DNA of 64,000 nucleotides. Origin: a bacterium (GTDB lineage Bacteria > Planctomycetota > Planctomycetia > Planctomycetales > Planctomycetaceae). Below, piece by piece: positions 26,779 to 35,032 of this stretch (the first letter of the stretch is position 1; the number at the start of each line of letters is the position of its first letter). The translations under genes were made by a program, and so were the position numbers. The stretch covers positions 62,001 to 126,000 of the forward strand of contig WGME01000018.1 in the NCBI GenBank assembly GCA_016125225.1. Direction: 5' to 3'. Below the pieces are notes generated by a model that was not told the origin of the DNA, made no database searches, and worked only from the letters and a program-made list of their open reading frames with translations.

Positions 26779-28215
26779 TTAGTGAATATCACGTCCGGTG
26801 AGTAAACGTTCCACGGAGTCCGCACGGTGAGCCACTTCGAGCACACTCCGCCGGATTTCTTCGGCATCAACGGTTGAGCGGGGATAGGTGTCGATCATCA
26901 CAAAGTACCATTCCCCGAGAATTTCCCGGAGTGCGAGCGCTCCATGCAGTATTTCCGCATTGAGCCGCAAAGCCGTTTCATAATACGCTGGGTCAGCTTT
27001 CGCGCAGACGCTGGTAATCGTCAACAGCCGTTCGACGGTGGCATGATTGCTGGGTTCGACGAAGACAATCTGCCGGCGTCCTGACTGGAACGTGATCTCG
27101 AGTCGATACTGCTCCTGATGACGTCGCCAGGAAATCGACTTGTGCTCGCGAAAAGCCTGGACCAACAGGCTGTCGATGTCTTCGGTTTGGCCGAGGACGG
27201 CTAACAACAACTGACTGGCACCGTAGGCATCTTTCGGACGGTTGGCCGGTGTCTTGGCGAGCAGCAGATGCAAACACTCGGCCATTTCCAGAGGTAAGCC
27301 GGGAGCCAGTTCGCGCAGGCTCGGCAACGGGTCTTGCACGACTTGCCGCATGAGTTCCGTCAGGTTCTCGGAATAGAACGGGTAGCAACCGGTAAGCAAC
27401 GCAAAATAGCAAACCCCTAACGCGTAGACATCGCTGGCCGGGGTTGCATGTTCCCCCTGGAACAATTCCGGAGCCATGTATGGGGGCGTGCCCACGATTT
27501 CGCCGGAACCGGGGAGTCGCAGGTCGATCAAGACGCGCTTTGCCAAGCCGAAATCGGCGATTTTCGGCACGCCGTGATGCGTCAGCAAGACGTTATCGAG
27601 CTTCAAATCCCGATGCAGAATGCCCTGGGAATGGGCAATGGCGAGCCCTTCCGCCATGCGTGCCACTAAGGCCGTCGCTCGTACGGCGGGATGCTTGCCA
27701 TCTTCCGTCAATCGATGCCGCACCGTTTGACCGGCGACGAATTCCATTTCGAGATAATGGAACCCGTTGATCTCTCCAATAGCATGCACCGTGATCACAT
27801 TCGGATGGACCAAAGCGGCTGCCGCCCGGCCTTCATTCGTAAAGCGGGCCACATAGGCCGGATCGCTGGCGGCCATGCGCGGTGGCAGAATTTTCAGGGC
27901 ACACGAGCGGTGCAGATCGAGGTGACGGGCGAGATACACCCGACCCATGGCACCGGCACCGAGCAGCCCTTCCAGATGGTAAACACCAAAATCTTGACCA
28001 ATGAGCGCGTCGACTTCTTCCGCCGCGGAAGCACGCAAATCATCGGGCAGCCCCAGCACGCGGGTCACGGTGGCATCATCGCTGCCGGGTTCTTGTCCAC
28101 AACGGGGACAGGGAGATTTTGCCGGGGGCAACGGGACATAGGTGATCTGGCAGCGTTCGCAGAAGACGGCAGCCAGCAGCCGTGTTTGCCGCTGTGCCAG
28201 TTCCTCTTGCGACAT
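26779..28215 (-). CDS. Ser/Thr protein kinase with N-terminal zinc ribbon and CesT/YbjN-like C-terminal domain
   Basis: A 478-aa Hanks-type kinase. Cys19, Cys22, Cys36 and Cys39 form a CERC...CPRC zinc ribbon. The kinase domain (about 75-345) has the glycine loop GAGAMGRVY, the Lys in ALKILPP, HRDLKLDNVLL, ADFGLAKR and MAPELFQG. The last 115 residues look like the CesT/YbjN chaperone fold, with LNAEILHGALALREI, a hydrophobic WYFVMIDTYPR strand and a final helix VAHRADSVERLL. There is no transmembrane helix, so it should be a soluble signalling kinase. The ATG at 28215 has GGGAG nine bases upstream. Its substrate is unknown. It is divergent from the CPBP protease gene. Confidence 0.9.
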   Translation of the reverse strand: MSQEELAQRQTRLLAAVFCERCQITYVPLPPAKSPCPRCGQEPGSDDATVTRVLGLPDDLRASAAEEVDALIGQDFGVYHLEGLLGAGAMGRVYLARHLDLHRSCALKILPPRMAASDPAYVARFTNEGRAAAALVHPNVITVHAIGEINGFHYLEMEFVAGQTVRHRLTEDGKHPAVRATALVARMAEGLAIAHSQGILHRDLKLDNVLLTHHGVPKIADFGLAKRVLIDLRLPGSGEIVGTPPYMAPELFQGEHATPASDVYALGVCYFALLTGCYPFYSENLTELMRQVVQDPLPSLRELAPGLPLEMAECLHLLLAKTPANRPKDAYGASQLLLAVLGQTEDIDSLLVQAFREHKSISWRRHQEQYRLEITFQSGRRQIVFVEPSNHATVERLLTITSVCAKADPAYYETALRLNAEILHGALALREILGEWYFVMIDTYPRSTVDAEEIRRSVLEVAHRADSVERLLTGRDIH

Positions 28216-28426
28216 TCTGGGGCACTCCCGCGAACAGAAATTGACCTGCCACCCCTGCGTGCCTACAGTGGAATACAGCCAATTTCGAGTGAAGTTGAAA
28301 CGGGCGATCCTTTCGCGTTTGCATTCCAGTGTAACAGCCGGAACACGTGACCACACGCGGTCAGTGGATTTTCCTGCTGAACGCCTGAGATCGTTGCACG
28401 CCGTACGGACTGGGAGCATTGACGTT

Positions 28427-29671
28427 ATGCCAGACGACTTTCCATCCAGCACCGGCCCGGTACAGCCTCTCAACTCGGCGGAACTCTCTGCCGCAACGCA
28501 GTTGCCGGAGACTGTTCAGGCAAGCTGTGAACCGCTCGACATTACCGAATTTCTGGAAACGCCAGACCCGTTGATCACCACTGAGCATGTGATTGAATCC
28601 CGGTTGGTCGAGAATCGGCGTCCACCTGGACCGGGTCTACCGGAAGCTCTGGGTTGGACTTTCGGAGTCTTTGCATCGCATCTGTTTGCAACAGTGGTGC
28701 TTTTAGTCGTTGTGGTGGGGTTCATGCTGGTATCTGGCGAGTTGCAGCAGGGCCATGCCCCCGACCTGGAAGACACATCCTCGCCTTATATGCTGCTGCT
28801 GATCGGTGGCGATCAGATGATTGTCCTGCTGATTTCGCTGCTGGCTGCCAGCTTGCGGTTTGCCCCCGGCCTGATGCGAGTCTTGAATCTCACGCCGCCC
28901 CATCCGCTCCACATCGCCATCGTCACCGGATTGGTTTTGCCCCTGTCGAGTTTGAGTGGCGAAGTTTATCGGCTTACGCATCTGGTCTGGATGCAGATGA
29001 TCGATGTCTTCCCGGCCCTTGCCGCCCTGGACGAGATGAACACGGTGGAGATGCTGCAGGACATATCGAGCATTGCACCACTGCCGTTGATGCTGCTGAT
29101 CATCGCCGTCGGTCCTGCCTTGGCCGAAGAACTGGTCTTCCGGGGGGTGATCGGTCGCGGACTGGTCGCACGATGGGGCGTGCCGATGGGAGTGCTCATC
29201 ACATCGTGCCTGTTTGCCGTGGTGCATATGCATCCGGTGCATGTGGTGGCCGTGATTCCGCTGGGCATCGCGATGCATCTGATCTATCTGGCGACCCGCA
29301 GTTTCTGGGCACCGGTCCTGCTGCACTTCCTGAACAATTCCTGGGCCACGGTCGCTTCGCGGATGAGTTCCGGGGAATCGTTCGACGAACTGGCCATGGA
29401 AGCCTCACTGGGTCCCGGCTTGCTGGTGGCCTCCGCCGTCGCGGTCGTGGTGCTGGGAACCCTGCTGTATCACACCCGCACCCGCTACCGGTTGGCGGAT
29501 GGCTCCGAATGGAACCCCGGCTATGTGACCACGGAGTTGCCTCCCGCGCACCTCGCAGTCACCGTCGACCGGGGCATCTGGTCGGGTCGGGCGATGGCGA
29601 CGGCGGCAACCGCCTGGGCCGCTTTCGCCGTGGCCTTTGTCGCTGAACTTGTAGCCTATGCCCGCGGGTGA
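28427..29671 (+). CDS. CPBP family intramembrane glutamic/metallo protease
   Basis: About 414 aa with an 80-residue cytoplasmic N-terminus followed by around eight hydrophobic helices. The CPBP (Abi) core is clear: EELVFRGVIGRGL (motif 1, the Glu pair and Arg), FAVVHMHP (motif 2), and HFLNNSW (motif 3). Such membrane enzymes cleave substrates in the bilayer or act as immunity or prenyl-processing proteins. The C-terminal 60 residues after the core form one more membrane helix. The ATG at 28427 has GGGAG upstream. The long open extension upstream of it overlaps the divergent kinase gene and is rejected. No bacteriocin genes are nearby. Confidence 0.9.
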   Translation: MPDDFPSSTGPVQPLNSAELSAATQLPETVQASCEPLDITEFLETPDPLITTEHVIESRLVENRRPPGPGLPEALGWTFGVFASHLFATVVLLVVVVGFMLVSGELQQGHAPDLEDTSSPYMLLLIGGDQMIVLLISLLAASLRFAPGLMRVLNLTPPHPLHIAIVTGLVLPLSSLSGEVYRLTHLVWMQMIDVFPALAALDEMNTVEMLQDISSIAPLPLMLLIIAVGPALAEELVFRGVIGRGLVARWGVPMGVLITSCLFAVVHMHPVHVVAVIPLGIAMHLIYLATRSFWAPVLLHFLNNSWATVASRMSSGESFDELAMEASLGPGLLVASAVAVVVLGTLLYHTRTRYRLADGSEWNPGYVTTELPPAHLAVTVDRGIWSGRAMATAATAWAAFAVAFVAELVAYARG

Positions 29672-29775
29672 TTTTTCGGCGGAATCGTCAATACAGGCAT
29701 AATCGTTCGGCCCGGTGGTTGTTCCCCCCAATCGACCAGCACACCTCGCGGTGAACGTGATCTACAGTTGTGATT

Positions 29776-30855
29776 ATGACATCACAACTTCGCATCATCG
29801 CCGTGGCTTTCGCCTGCTGGTCCCTTTCCCCCTCCACGGCCGACGCCGCCGGGAAAATGGTGGAAATTGTCCTCGAAGGTCAGAAGTACACCGGCCGGGT
29901 TCTGAGCCATCAGGGAAACGAAGCCTGGTTCCTGGAACGTGATGGCCGACTGCGGCCGATCACTCTCACTGATGTCAGCGATTACCGCGTGCTCGGTCCG
30001 TTTCGGCCTTATACCGCCGTGGAGCTACGTGACCAGTTGACCCGCGAACTCGGCCGGGGCTTTGTGGTCTCCACCACGGGGCAGTATGTCGTGGCGACTG
30101 CCAAGGGAGTCGAGGGCCAGTATCCCGCACAGTTCGAAGAGTTGTACCGGCAGTTCGTGGTGATGTTCGGTGCCCGGGGCTTCAAGATGACGCGTCCCGA
30201 GTTTCCGCTAGTGGCGATCGTCTTCCCCACGGAGGAAGCGTTTCACGTTTACTGTGCCAGCGAAGGGATTCAGCCCCAGCCCGGATTGCGTGGTTACTAT
30301 CTCCCAGCATCGAACCGGGTCGCACTCTATGACTCAACGACGAACAGCTCTGGCGCAAACACCGCGCTCGATAGCACCATCATTCACGAAGCGGTGCATC
30401 AGGTCGCCTTCAACACCGGCATCCATTCGCGCACGGGCACCAATCCGAAATGGGTAGTCGAAGGTTTGGCCACCGCTTTGGAAGTCGCAGCATTGCGGGC
30501 CAACGAACATCACACCACCGAACGAGCCCGGGCCAATCCATCGCGGCTGAAATGGTTTGAGGAACTACGATCCCGTCGGGCGAAACCCGACTTCGCCGAC
30601 CTCATTGGCGAAGACCGGGCCTTCTCTGCAAGTGCGCTCGATGCCTACAGTGATGCCTGGGCATTGACGTTCTACCTGCTGGAAAAACGGTCGGCCGACT
30701 ACACGGCCTATCTCAAGCGGTTAGCCGAGCGTGATCCGCAACTGGAATACACTTCCGAACAACGGCTGGCCGATTTCCAAAAGTCGTTCGGCCGCGACCT
30801 GTCGTTGCTGGAAAGCCGGGTGGTGCGATTCATCGACGATGTCGCCGCCGAATAG
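29776..30855 (+). CDS. exported DUF1570 protein, zinc peptidase-like
   Basis: About 359 aa with a signal peptide (IIAVAFACWSLSPSTADA). An N-terminal 50-residue beta domain precedes the DUF1570 domain. The key motif is IIHEAVHQVAFNTG (HExxH), followed about 35 residues later by KWVVEGLATALE, the usual third-ligand Glu region of gluzincin-like peptidases. ALDAYSDAWALTFYLLEK is a further family landmark. It probably acts outside the cytoplasmic membrane. The ATG at 29776 is chosen; a GTG six bases upstream is in frame. It follows the CPBP gene by about 100 bp with a possible CATAAT -10 element at 29697. Peptidase activity is inferred from the motif only. Confidence 0.85.
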   Translation: MTSQLRIIAVAFACWSLSPSTADAAGKMVEIVLEGQKYTGRVLSHQGNEAWFLERDGRLRPITLTDVSDYRVLGPFRPYTAVELRDQLTRELGRGFVVSTTGQYVVATAKGVEGQYPAQFEELYRQFVVMFGARGFKMTRPEFPLVAIVFPTEEAFHVYCASEGIQPQPGLRGYYLPASNRVALYDSTTNSSGANTALDSTIIHEAVHQVAFNTGIHSRTGTNPKWVVEGLATALEVAALRANEHHTTERARANPSRLKWFEELRSRRAKPDFADLIGEDRAFSASALDAYSDAWALTFYLLEKRSADYTAYLKRLAERDPQLEYTSEQRLADFQKSFGRDLSLLESRVVRFIDDVAAE

Positions 30856-30974
30856 CGTGGCACGCCCTGACGAAGGACGGGTGTGCGAAATGCCCACCAC
30901 ACGGCGGTGGCGGCTTTGGTTCACACATTCACAACTTGCCCCACGCCCATGCGCTGCCCTCTGGGAGTGCCACG
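30856..30974. repeat. intergenic segment with inverted ends
   Basis: CGTGGCAC at 30856-30863 and GTGCCACG at 30967-30974 are exact inverted copies that bracket about 100 bp between the DUF1570 stop and the Uma2 stop. The interior has further GTGTGCG/CACCACAC-type near-inversions. It may be a decayed small repeat element, or coincidence. Confidence 0.25.
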
Positions 30975-30993
30975 GGTCAAGCAATGGCCGCTG

Positions 30994-31560
30994 TCACTTC
31001 CGGGCCCATTGCGGATCAAGAAACGCATCCCCGACCAGCATCTCCCAGCCGGGCAGTAAGGTGCGCGAGGTGAGCGTCTGAATTTCCTTGAGCATCTGCG
31101 GTCGCTCATTTGGCGAGAAGACATGCACATGCTGCGATTCCGGATCGAAGACCCAGATATGAGGCACACCCCAGGTCTGATAGTTCCTGACGCGTTCTGA
31201 CATCGCATCACGTCGGTCGTTGGAAGAAGCCACTTCCACGACTAACTCTGGCACGGTCGTCGACAGTAGCTGATCGAGTTCGCCGAAGCCGTTTTCTGTC
31301 CGGAAGCAGGCCAGCGCCGGCGAATAGATCATCAACGGCTGATCAGCCAGTTGCAGGCCCAACTCAAAACAGGCATACAGATCGCGTTGCTTCCGCAGAT
31401 GCTGGCCGAATGATTTCGAGAGATTCCGCACGACATTGCCGTGAGCTTCATCGGGCGGGCTCAGCCGGATCAAACGCCCCTGCACCACTTCCAGCCAGCG
31501 TTCCCCATCTTGCAGCCGCCGGACGAAGTCCTCGGAACTCGTGATGGTCGAGGCATTCAT
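30994..31560 (-). CDS. Uma2 family (DUF820) nuclease-like protein, probably degenerate
   Basis: A 188-aa protein with the Uma2/DUF820 layout, a PD-(D/E)xK nuclease fold. The late block LVVEVASSNDRRDAMSERV and YQTWGVPHIWVFDPES matches the family, with Glu and Val of the ExV core. The earlier Pro-Asp motif, usually PDLAVV, reads YSPALACF here, so the metal-binding Asp seems replaced, and the usual Lys before the Tyr is Arg. These changes suggest lost nuclease activity. It converges on the DUF1570 gene and lies 15 bp downstream of the ZIP gene on the same strand. Uma2 proteins are common, multi-copy and of unknown role. Confidence 0.85.
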   Translation of the reverse strand: MNASTITSSEDFVRRLQDGERWLEVVQGRLIRLSPPDEAHGNVVRNLSKSFGQHLRKQRDLYACFELGLQLADQPLMIYSPALACFRTENGFGELDQLLSTTVPELVVEVASSNDRRDAMSERVRNYQTWGVPHIWVFDPESQHVHVFSPNERPQMLKEIQTLTSRTLLPGWEMLVGDAFLDPQWARK

Positions 31561-31575
31561 GTCTGCGAACTCCGC

Positions 31576-32670
31576 TCAGTGGGCATGCCCGTGGCCGTGA
31601 TCATCAGTGATGTGGTCATCCGCAGGGGTATGACCTTCATGGCTATGGGTCTCGACGGGGCCATGCACATGTTCCGGTTCCAGAAACCCGATCCCCCAGG
31701 CCAACGCCAGCCCCAACAATAACGCCGCGGAGAGTTTCAGGCGATCGTGCGAATGGAACTCCACTTCCGGCAGCAGGTCGCTCAAGGAAATGCACAGGAA
31801 CACGCCCGCCGAAAACGCCAAGGCCGCCCCGGCAATCAGACTCTCCTGCCCTGAGAGGGAACTCAGTCCCAGATAAAAGCATAACGCCCCGAGCGGGCAG
31901 AGCGTGGCATAACCGAGATTGACCAGCATCCGCGACCGGTTCGACCAGCCCCCCGCTGACATCAGCGAGGTGATCGACATTGAATCGAGTGGTTTATGCA
32001 GCACGATCCCCAGAAACGTGCCAAATCCCGGCAGCCAGTACCCCGGATTGTGCAACGCATCGGCATAGACATGTGACCCCAATGCCAGCCCATCGATCAG
32101 CGTGTGAATGCTCAGACCGAACGCCACCCCCATCCAGCTCGCGCCGTGAACCTGATGCCGCCCGGCGAGGGGTTCACCACCGTGATCATGCGCGTGATCG
32201 TGGTCATGGGAATGATCATGGCTATGGTCGTGCCCGTGATCATGGTGATGCCCGCAACCGGTGATGCCATCAGGTTCAATCGTATCGTGCTGATGGAAAT
32301 GGAACGTCCGCAACAAGAAGAACATCATGGTCAGGCCGCCCAGCATCCACATCAGGCTGCGGTCCAAAGCATGCGGCACATGCGCTTCCTGCAACACGCC
32401 CACGGCATGCGGCAACTGATGCAGAATCCCGACGCCAAGCATCAACCCGCCAATCAGGCTGATGAGCAATTGCAACCGCGTATGAGTCAAGCGAATGAGT
32501 GACGGCAACATCCCGCCCAGCCACGATGAGGCCACCACCAGCAGACAGTAAACAATCAGCGGGAAGGTGGCTGAGGTTCCCGATCCGTGGACGTGTAGTT
32601 CCTGTGCAGAAGCGGGAGCTGCCAGCAGAGCGAGAACGGCTGTACAAGTGAAAAAGCGAGCCATGAGCAT
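31576..32670 (-). CDS. ZIP family divalent metal transporter
   Basis: About 364 aa with an N-terminal signal-like helix, eight likely transmembrane helices, and a long His/Asp-rich cytoplasmic-type loop (about 140-165, many HDH repeats) plus a His-rich C-terminus ending HGHGHAH. The transport core is seen in GLSIHTLIDGLALGS (helix IV, His and Asp ligands) and IVLHKPLDSMSITS (helix V). These loops bind zinc or related metals. Direction of transport is by family uptake into the cytoplasm. The ATG at 32670 has AGGA five bases upstream. A perfect palindrome at 32705-32716 lies 35 bp before it. The ORF is followed closely by the Uma2 gene. Confidence 0.92.
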   Translation of the reverse strand: MLMARFFTCTAVLALLAAPASAQELHVHGSGTSATFPLIVYCLLVVASSWLGGMLPSLIRLTHTRLQLLISLIGGLMLGVGILHQLPHAVGVLQEAHVPHALDRSLMWMLGGLTMMFFLLRTFHFHQHDTIEPDGITGCGHHHDHGHDHSHDHSHDHDHAHDHGGEPLAGRHQVHGASWMGVAFGLSIHTLIDGLALGSHVYADALHNPGYWLPGFGTFLGIVLHKPLDSMSITSLMSAGGWSNRSRMLVNLGYATLCPLGALCFYLGLSSLSGQESLIAGAALAFSAGVFLCISLSDLLPEVEFHSHDRLKLSAALLLGLALAWGIGFLEPEHVHGPVETHSHEGHTPADDHITDDHGHGHAH

Positions 32671-32704
32671 CGACGTCCTGTCACGTCCGGGAGAAATCGC
32701 AAAC

Positions 32705-32716
32705 GAATTGCAATTC
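32705..32716 (-). promoter_or_regulatory. palindromic operator candidate upstream of the ZIP gene
   Basis: GAATTGCAATTC is a perfect 12-bp palindrome 35 bases before the ZIP start codon, in an AT-richer patch than its surroundings. Metal-transporter genes are often controlled by Fur or Zur dimers that bind such palindromes. That assignment is inference; the site is not a textbook Zur box. Confidence 0.35.
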
Positions 32717-32838
32717 TAGCAGAGATGACAAACGGATGCGAATCAGGCCGGAATGCCGTTTTTCCGGAGAACCTGCGATGATCTGAGACGGGACTGCCCA
32801 CGTTTTCCACAGTGGCCATGCAGAACGGAGTCAGGAAA

Positions 32839-33108
32839 ATGAGCACCAATCCAGCCAATATTACGATATCACAAGCGCCTCCGATCAAAACAACCTGCCC
32901 GGAATGCTCGGGAAATATGAAGCAGGGGTATTCTGTCGTATCCCCCTTTCCGGGCGTCGCCTTCTCTTGGATTGCGGGCGCTCCCACGAAGACATTTTTC
33001 GGGGGACTTGTGGTTCCCTGGCATAAGCGTGTGCCAATAGCCCATTTTCGCTGTGAGTCGTGTGGCTATCTCAAGAGTTATGCCCGCAAAGAATTTGAAC
33101 CGAAATAA
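32839..33108 (+). CDS. small zinc-ribbon protein (DUF6487-like), copy 1
   Basis: 89 aa. A CPECSGNM pair and a CESCGYL pair frame a hydrophobic Gly/Phe/Pro segment with WIAGAPTKTFFGG, and the protein ends ARKEFEPK. Two Cxx C pairs suggest one structural zinc. The fold resembles the DUF6487 zinc ribbon. The ATG at 32839 has GGAG eight bases upstream; the earlier in-frame ATG at 32818 lacks one. A paralogue follows 44 bp downstream, making a tandem duplication. No function is known. Confidence 0.82.
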   Translation: MSTNPANITISQAPPIKTTCPECSGNMKQGYSVVSPFPGVAFSWIAGAPTKTFFGGLVVPWHKRVPIAHFRCESCGYLKSYARKEFEPK

Positions 33109-33152
33109 CGCCGAAACAATTTTCGTATTGTCCCGCTCAGGAACATTTCAAA

Positions 33153-33428
33153 ATGGCAGCGACACAGACTGATTCTCCAACGACACCTATGCCACAGATC
33201 GACACATGCTGTCCGAAGTGTTCGGGAACGATGGCGCGGGGATACTCCATTGATCGCACCAACGGCGCTATTTTGCCGACCTACTGGATTTCGGGATTAC
33301 CAAAAACTGGATTTTTGGGAGGTCTGATTGGCTCGTCGACCAGTAAACATTTTCCGATTGCTGGTTTCCGCTGCGAGAACTGCGGCTATCTCGAACTCTA
33401 CGCCCGCAAAGAGTTCAAACCGAAATGA
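33153..33428 (+). CDS. small zinc-ribbon protein (DUF6487-like), copy 2
   Basis: 91 aa, paralogous to the gene before it: CPKCSGTMARGYS, a middle segment with YWISGLPKTGFLGGL, then FRCENCGYLELYARKEF and the same Pro-Lys end. The two CxxC pairs are conserved while the middle loop has diverged, consistent with an old tandem duplication. AGGAA lies about eight bases before the ATG. It is followed by a pair of REP-like hairpins. Confidence 0.82.
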   Translation: MAATQTDSPTTPMPQIDTCCPKCSGTMARGYSIDRTNGAILPTYWISGLPKTGFLGGLIGSSTSKHFPIAGFRCENCGYLELYARKEFKPK

Positions 33429-33457
33429 TCGCGGCATTCGCGCCATCGAACATCTCA

Positions 33458-33545
33458 TTTAGCCCTCGGTTGCTCGCAACCGGGGGCCGTGTTGTTTGAA
33501 CTCGCCGCAACCGTCCCCCCCATTGGCGAGCAATGGGGGGCTAAA
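33458..33545. repeat. inverted pair of REP-like hairpins
   Basis: Copy A, 33458-33486, reads TTTAGCCC then a CGGTTGC/GCAACCG stem and ends GGGGG. Copy B, 33516-33545, is on the other strand and reads TTTAGCCC, then a CCCATTG/CAATGGG stem, and ends GGGGGG. Both share the loop context TTGCTCGC. This is the arrangement of bipartite REP elements and it fills the gap between the zinc-ribbon pair and the peptidase gene. Copy A could also act as a terminator for the zinc-ribbon genes. Confidence 0.6.
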
Positions 33546-33596
33546 TGGAGTATGATGCCGCCACACAGGATTTCATCCCGCACGGAGGCGTTGGGC

Positions 33597-34964
33597 ATGC
33601 CCCCCGCAGTTGCTGAGTATCTCAAGTCGAACCAGGACCGCTTTCTCGAAGAACTGCAGGCCCTGCTGCGGATTCCGTCGGTCAGTGCCGATCCGGCGTT
33701 TCAACCCGCGATGCAACAAGCCGCGGCGTTTGTTCATCAGCAATTCGAATCGATGGGCATGACCTCGGAAATCGTGGCCACAGCCGGGCATCCGATCGTC
33801 TATGCCGAGTGGCTGAAGAAACCGGGTGCCCCCACGGTCCTGGTTTACGGGCACTATGATGTCCAACCGCCTGACCCGCTCGACTTGTGGACGACCCCCG
33901 CCTTTGAACCGACCATCCGCGACGGCAAGCTGTTCGCCCGCGGTGCCACCGACGACAAAGGCCAGTTCTTCACGCATCTCAAAGGAGCGGAAGCCTGGCT
34001 GAAAACTGTCGGTGAGTTGCCGGTAAACGTGAAGTTCGTGATCGAGGGGGAAGAAGAAGTTGGCGGAGCGAATCTCGACAAATTTCTTGAAGAACGCAAA
34101 TCGCAACTGGCCTGCGATGTCGCCGTCATCAGTGATACCTCGCAATACGCACCGGGTATTCCAGCGATCACCTACGGCTTGCGGGGCATCATTGCCTGTG
34201 AAGTCACTTTGACCGGCCCGAAGAAGGACTTGCATAGCGGAGTCTTCGGAGGTTCGGTGGCCAACCCTGTCAACATGCTCTGCCGGTTGGTGGCCCAACT
34301 CCACGATGACCAGGGCCGCGTACAGATTCCGGGGTTCTACGACGATGTGCTGGAATTGACCCCGGCCGAACGGGAACAGTTCGCTGCTCTGCCCTTTGAT
34401 GAAGCAGCGTATCGCCAGGAACTCGGCGTGAAGGAACTCTCCGGCGAAGCGGGATTCACCACATTGGAACGCCGTTGGGCACGGCCGACGTGTGATGTGA
34501 ACGGCATGTTCGGGGGCTACACCGGTGTCGGGCCTAAAACGATTGTCCCGTCGAAAGCGACCGCGAAAATCACCTGCCGACTGGTGCCGCATCAAGACCC
34601 CGCGAAAATCACGAAATCACTCGAACAGTTCCTGCGAACGCGTGGCCCGGCTGGCGTGTCCCTGACATTCACCGACTTCCACGGCTGCCCGGCCTTTGTG
34701 TTCGACCCGAACAGCCCGTACCTGACGGCGGCCAAAGCGGCGATTCGCGAAGGTTTCAGGGCCGAGCCGGTGTTGATCCGTGAAGGAGGTTCGATCCCGG
34801 TGGTCTCGACTTTGAAGCAAATCCTCGGCGTCGATACACTGCTGCTCGGTTGGGGCCTGAACACCGACAACCTGCACAGTCCCGACGAACATTTCACGAT
34901 CGCTGATTTTCACCGGGGCATCGCCAGCGGCGCGGCGCTGTGGTCACAGATCGCCAAACTTTAG
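33597..34964 (+). CDS. M20 family metallopeptidase (dipeptidase)
   Basis: A cytoplasmic hydrolase of 455 aa, close in layout to CNDP-type dipeptidases. The first metal site is YGHYDVQPP (His, Asp), then GRATDDKGQ-like [10 protein letters not shown] with the bridging Asp. [12 protein letters not shown] has the catalytic Glu and the second-metal Glu, and VISDTSQY the Asp. LHSGVFGG belongs to the lid domain, which runs to about residue 350 before the catalytic domain resumes. The final ligand His falls in LHSPDEHF. The ATG at 33597 has GGAGG ten bases upstream; earlier in-frame codons run through the hairpin repeats and are rejected. Its stop codon TAG lies within a REP-like repeat copy. Confidence 0.92.
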   Translation: MPPAVAEYLKSNQDRFLEELQALLRIPSVSADPAFQPAMQQAAAFVHQQFESMGMTSEIVATAGHPIVYAEWLKKPGAPTVLVYGHYDVQPPDPLDLWTTPAFEPTIRDGKLFARGATDDKGQFFTHLKGAEAWLKTVGELPVNVKFVIEGEEEVGGANLDKFLEERKSQLACDVAVISDTSQYAPGIPAITYGLRGIIACEVTLTGPKKDLHSGVFGGSVANPVNMLCRLVAQLHDDQGRVQIPGFYDDVLELTPAEREQFAALPFDEAAYRQELGVKELSGEAGFTTLERRWARPTCDVNGMFGGYTGVGPKTIVPSKATAKITCRLVPHQDPAKITKSLEQFLRTRGPAGVSLTFTDFHGCPAFVFDPNSPYLTAAKAAIREGFRAEPVLIREGGSIPVVSTLKQILGVDTLLLGWGLNTDNLHSPDEHFTIADFHRGIASGAALWSQIAKL

Positions 34965-34984
34965 CCGCGAGGCCACGCCGAGCG
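34961..34984 (+). repeat. REP-like 24-bp repeat, copy 1
   Basis: TTAGCCGCGAGGC, then CAC at the loop, then GCCGAGCG. It pairs as CGC-GA-GGC with GCC-GA-GCG, leaving GA opposite GA. The repeat's TAG (34962-34964) is the stop codon of the M20 peptidase gene. The other copies are at 37150, 47339 and 48347. Confidence 0.7.
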
Positions 34985-35032
34985 CTGTGCCCGGCCCACC
35001 CGAGACATCCACTCCATCCATCGCGAAAACCC

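Noticed and set aside
32164-32252. Short tandem repeats rich in ATG/GTG and CAT in the ZIP gene
   Set aside because: They encode the His/Asp-rich metal-binding loop and are explained by protein sequence.
33573-34595. 340-codon minus-strand frame opposite the M20 peptidase
   Set aside because: It is a shadow of the peptidase gene, whose motifs are unambiguous on the plus strand.
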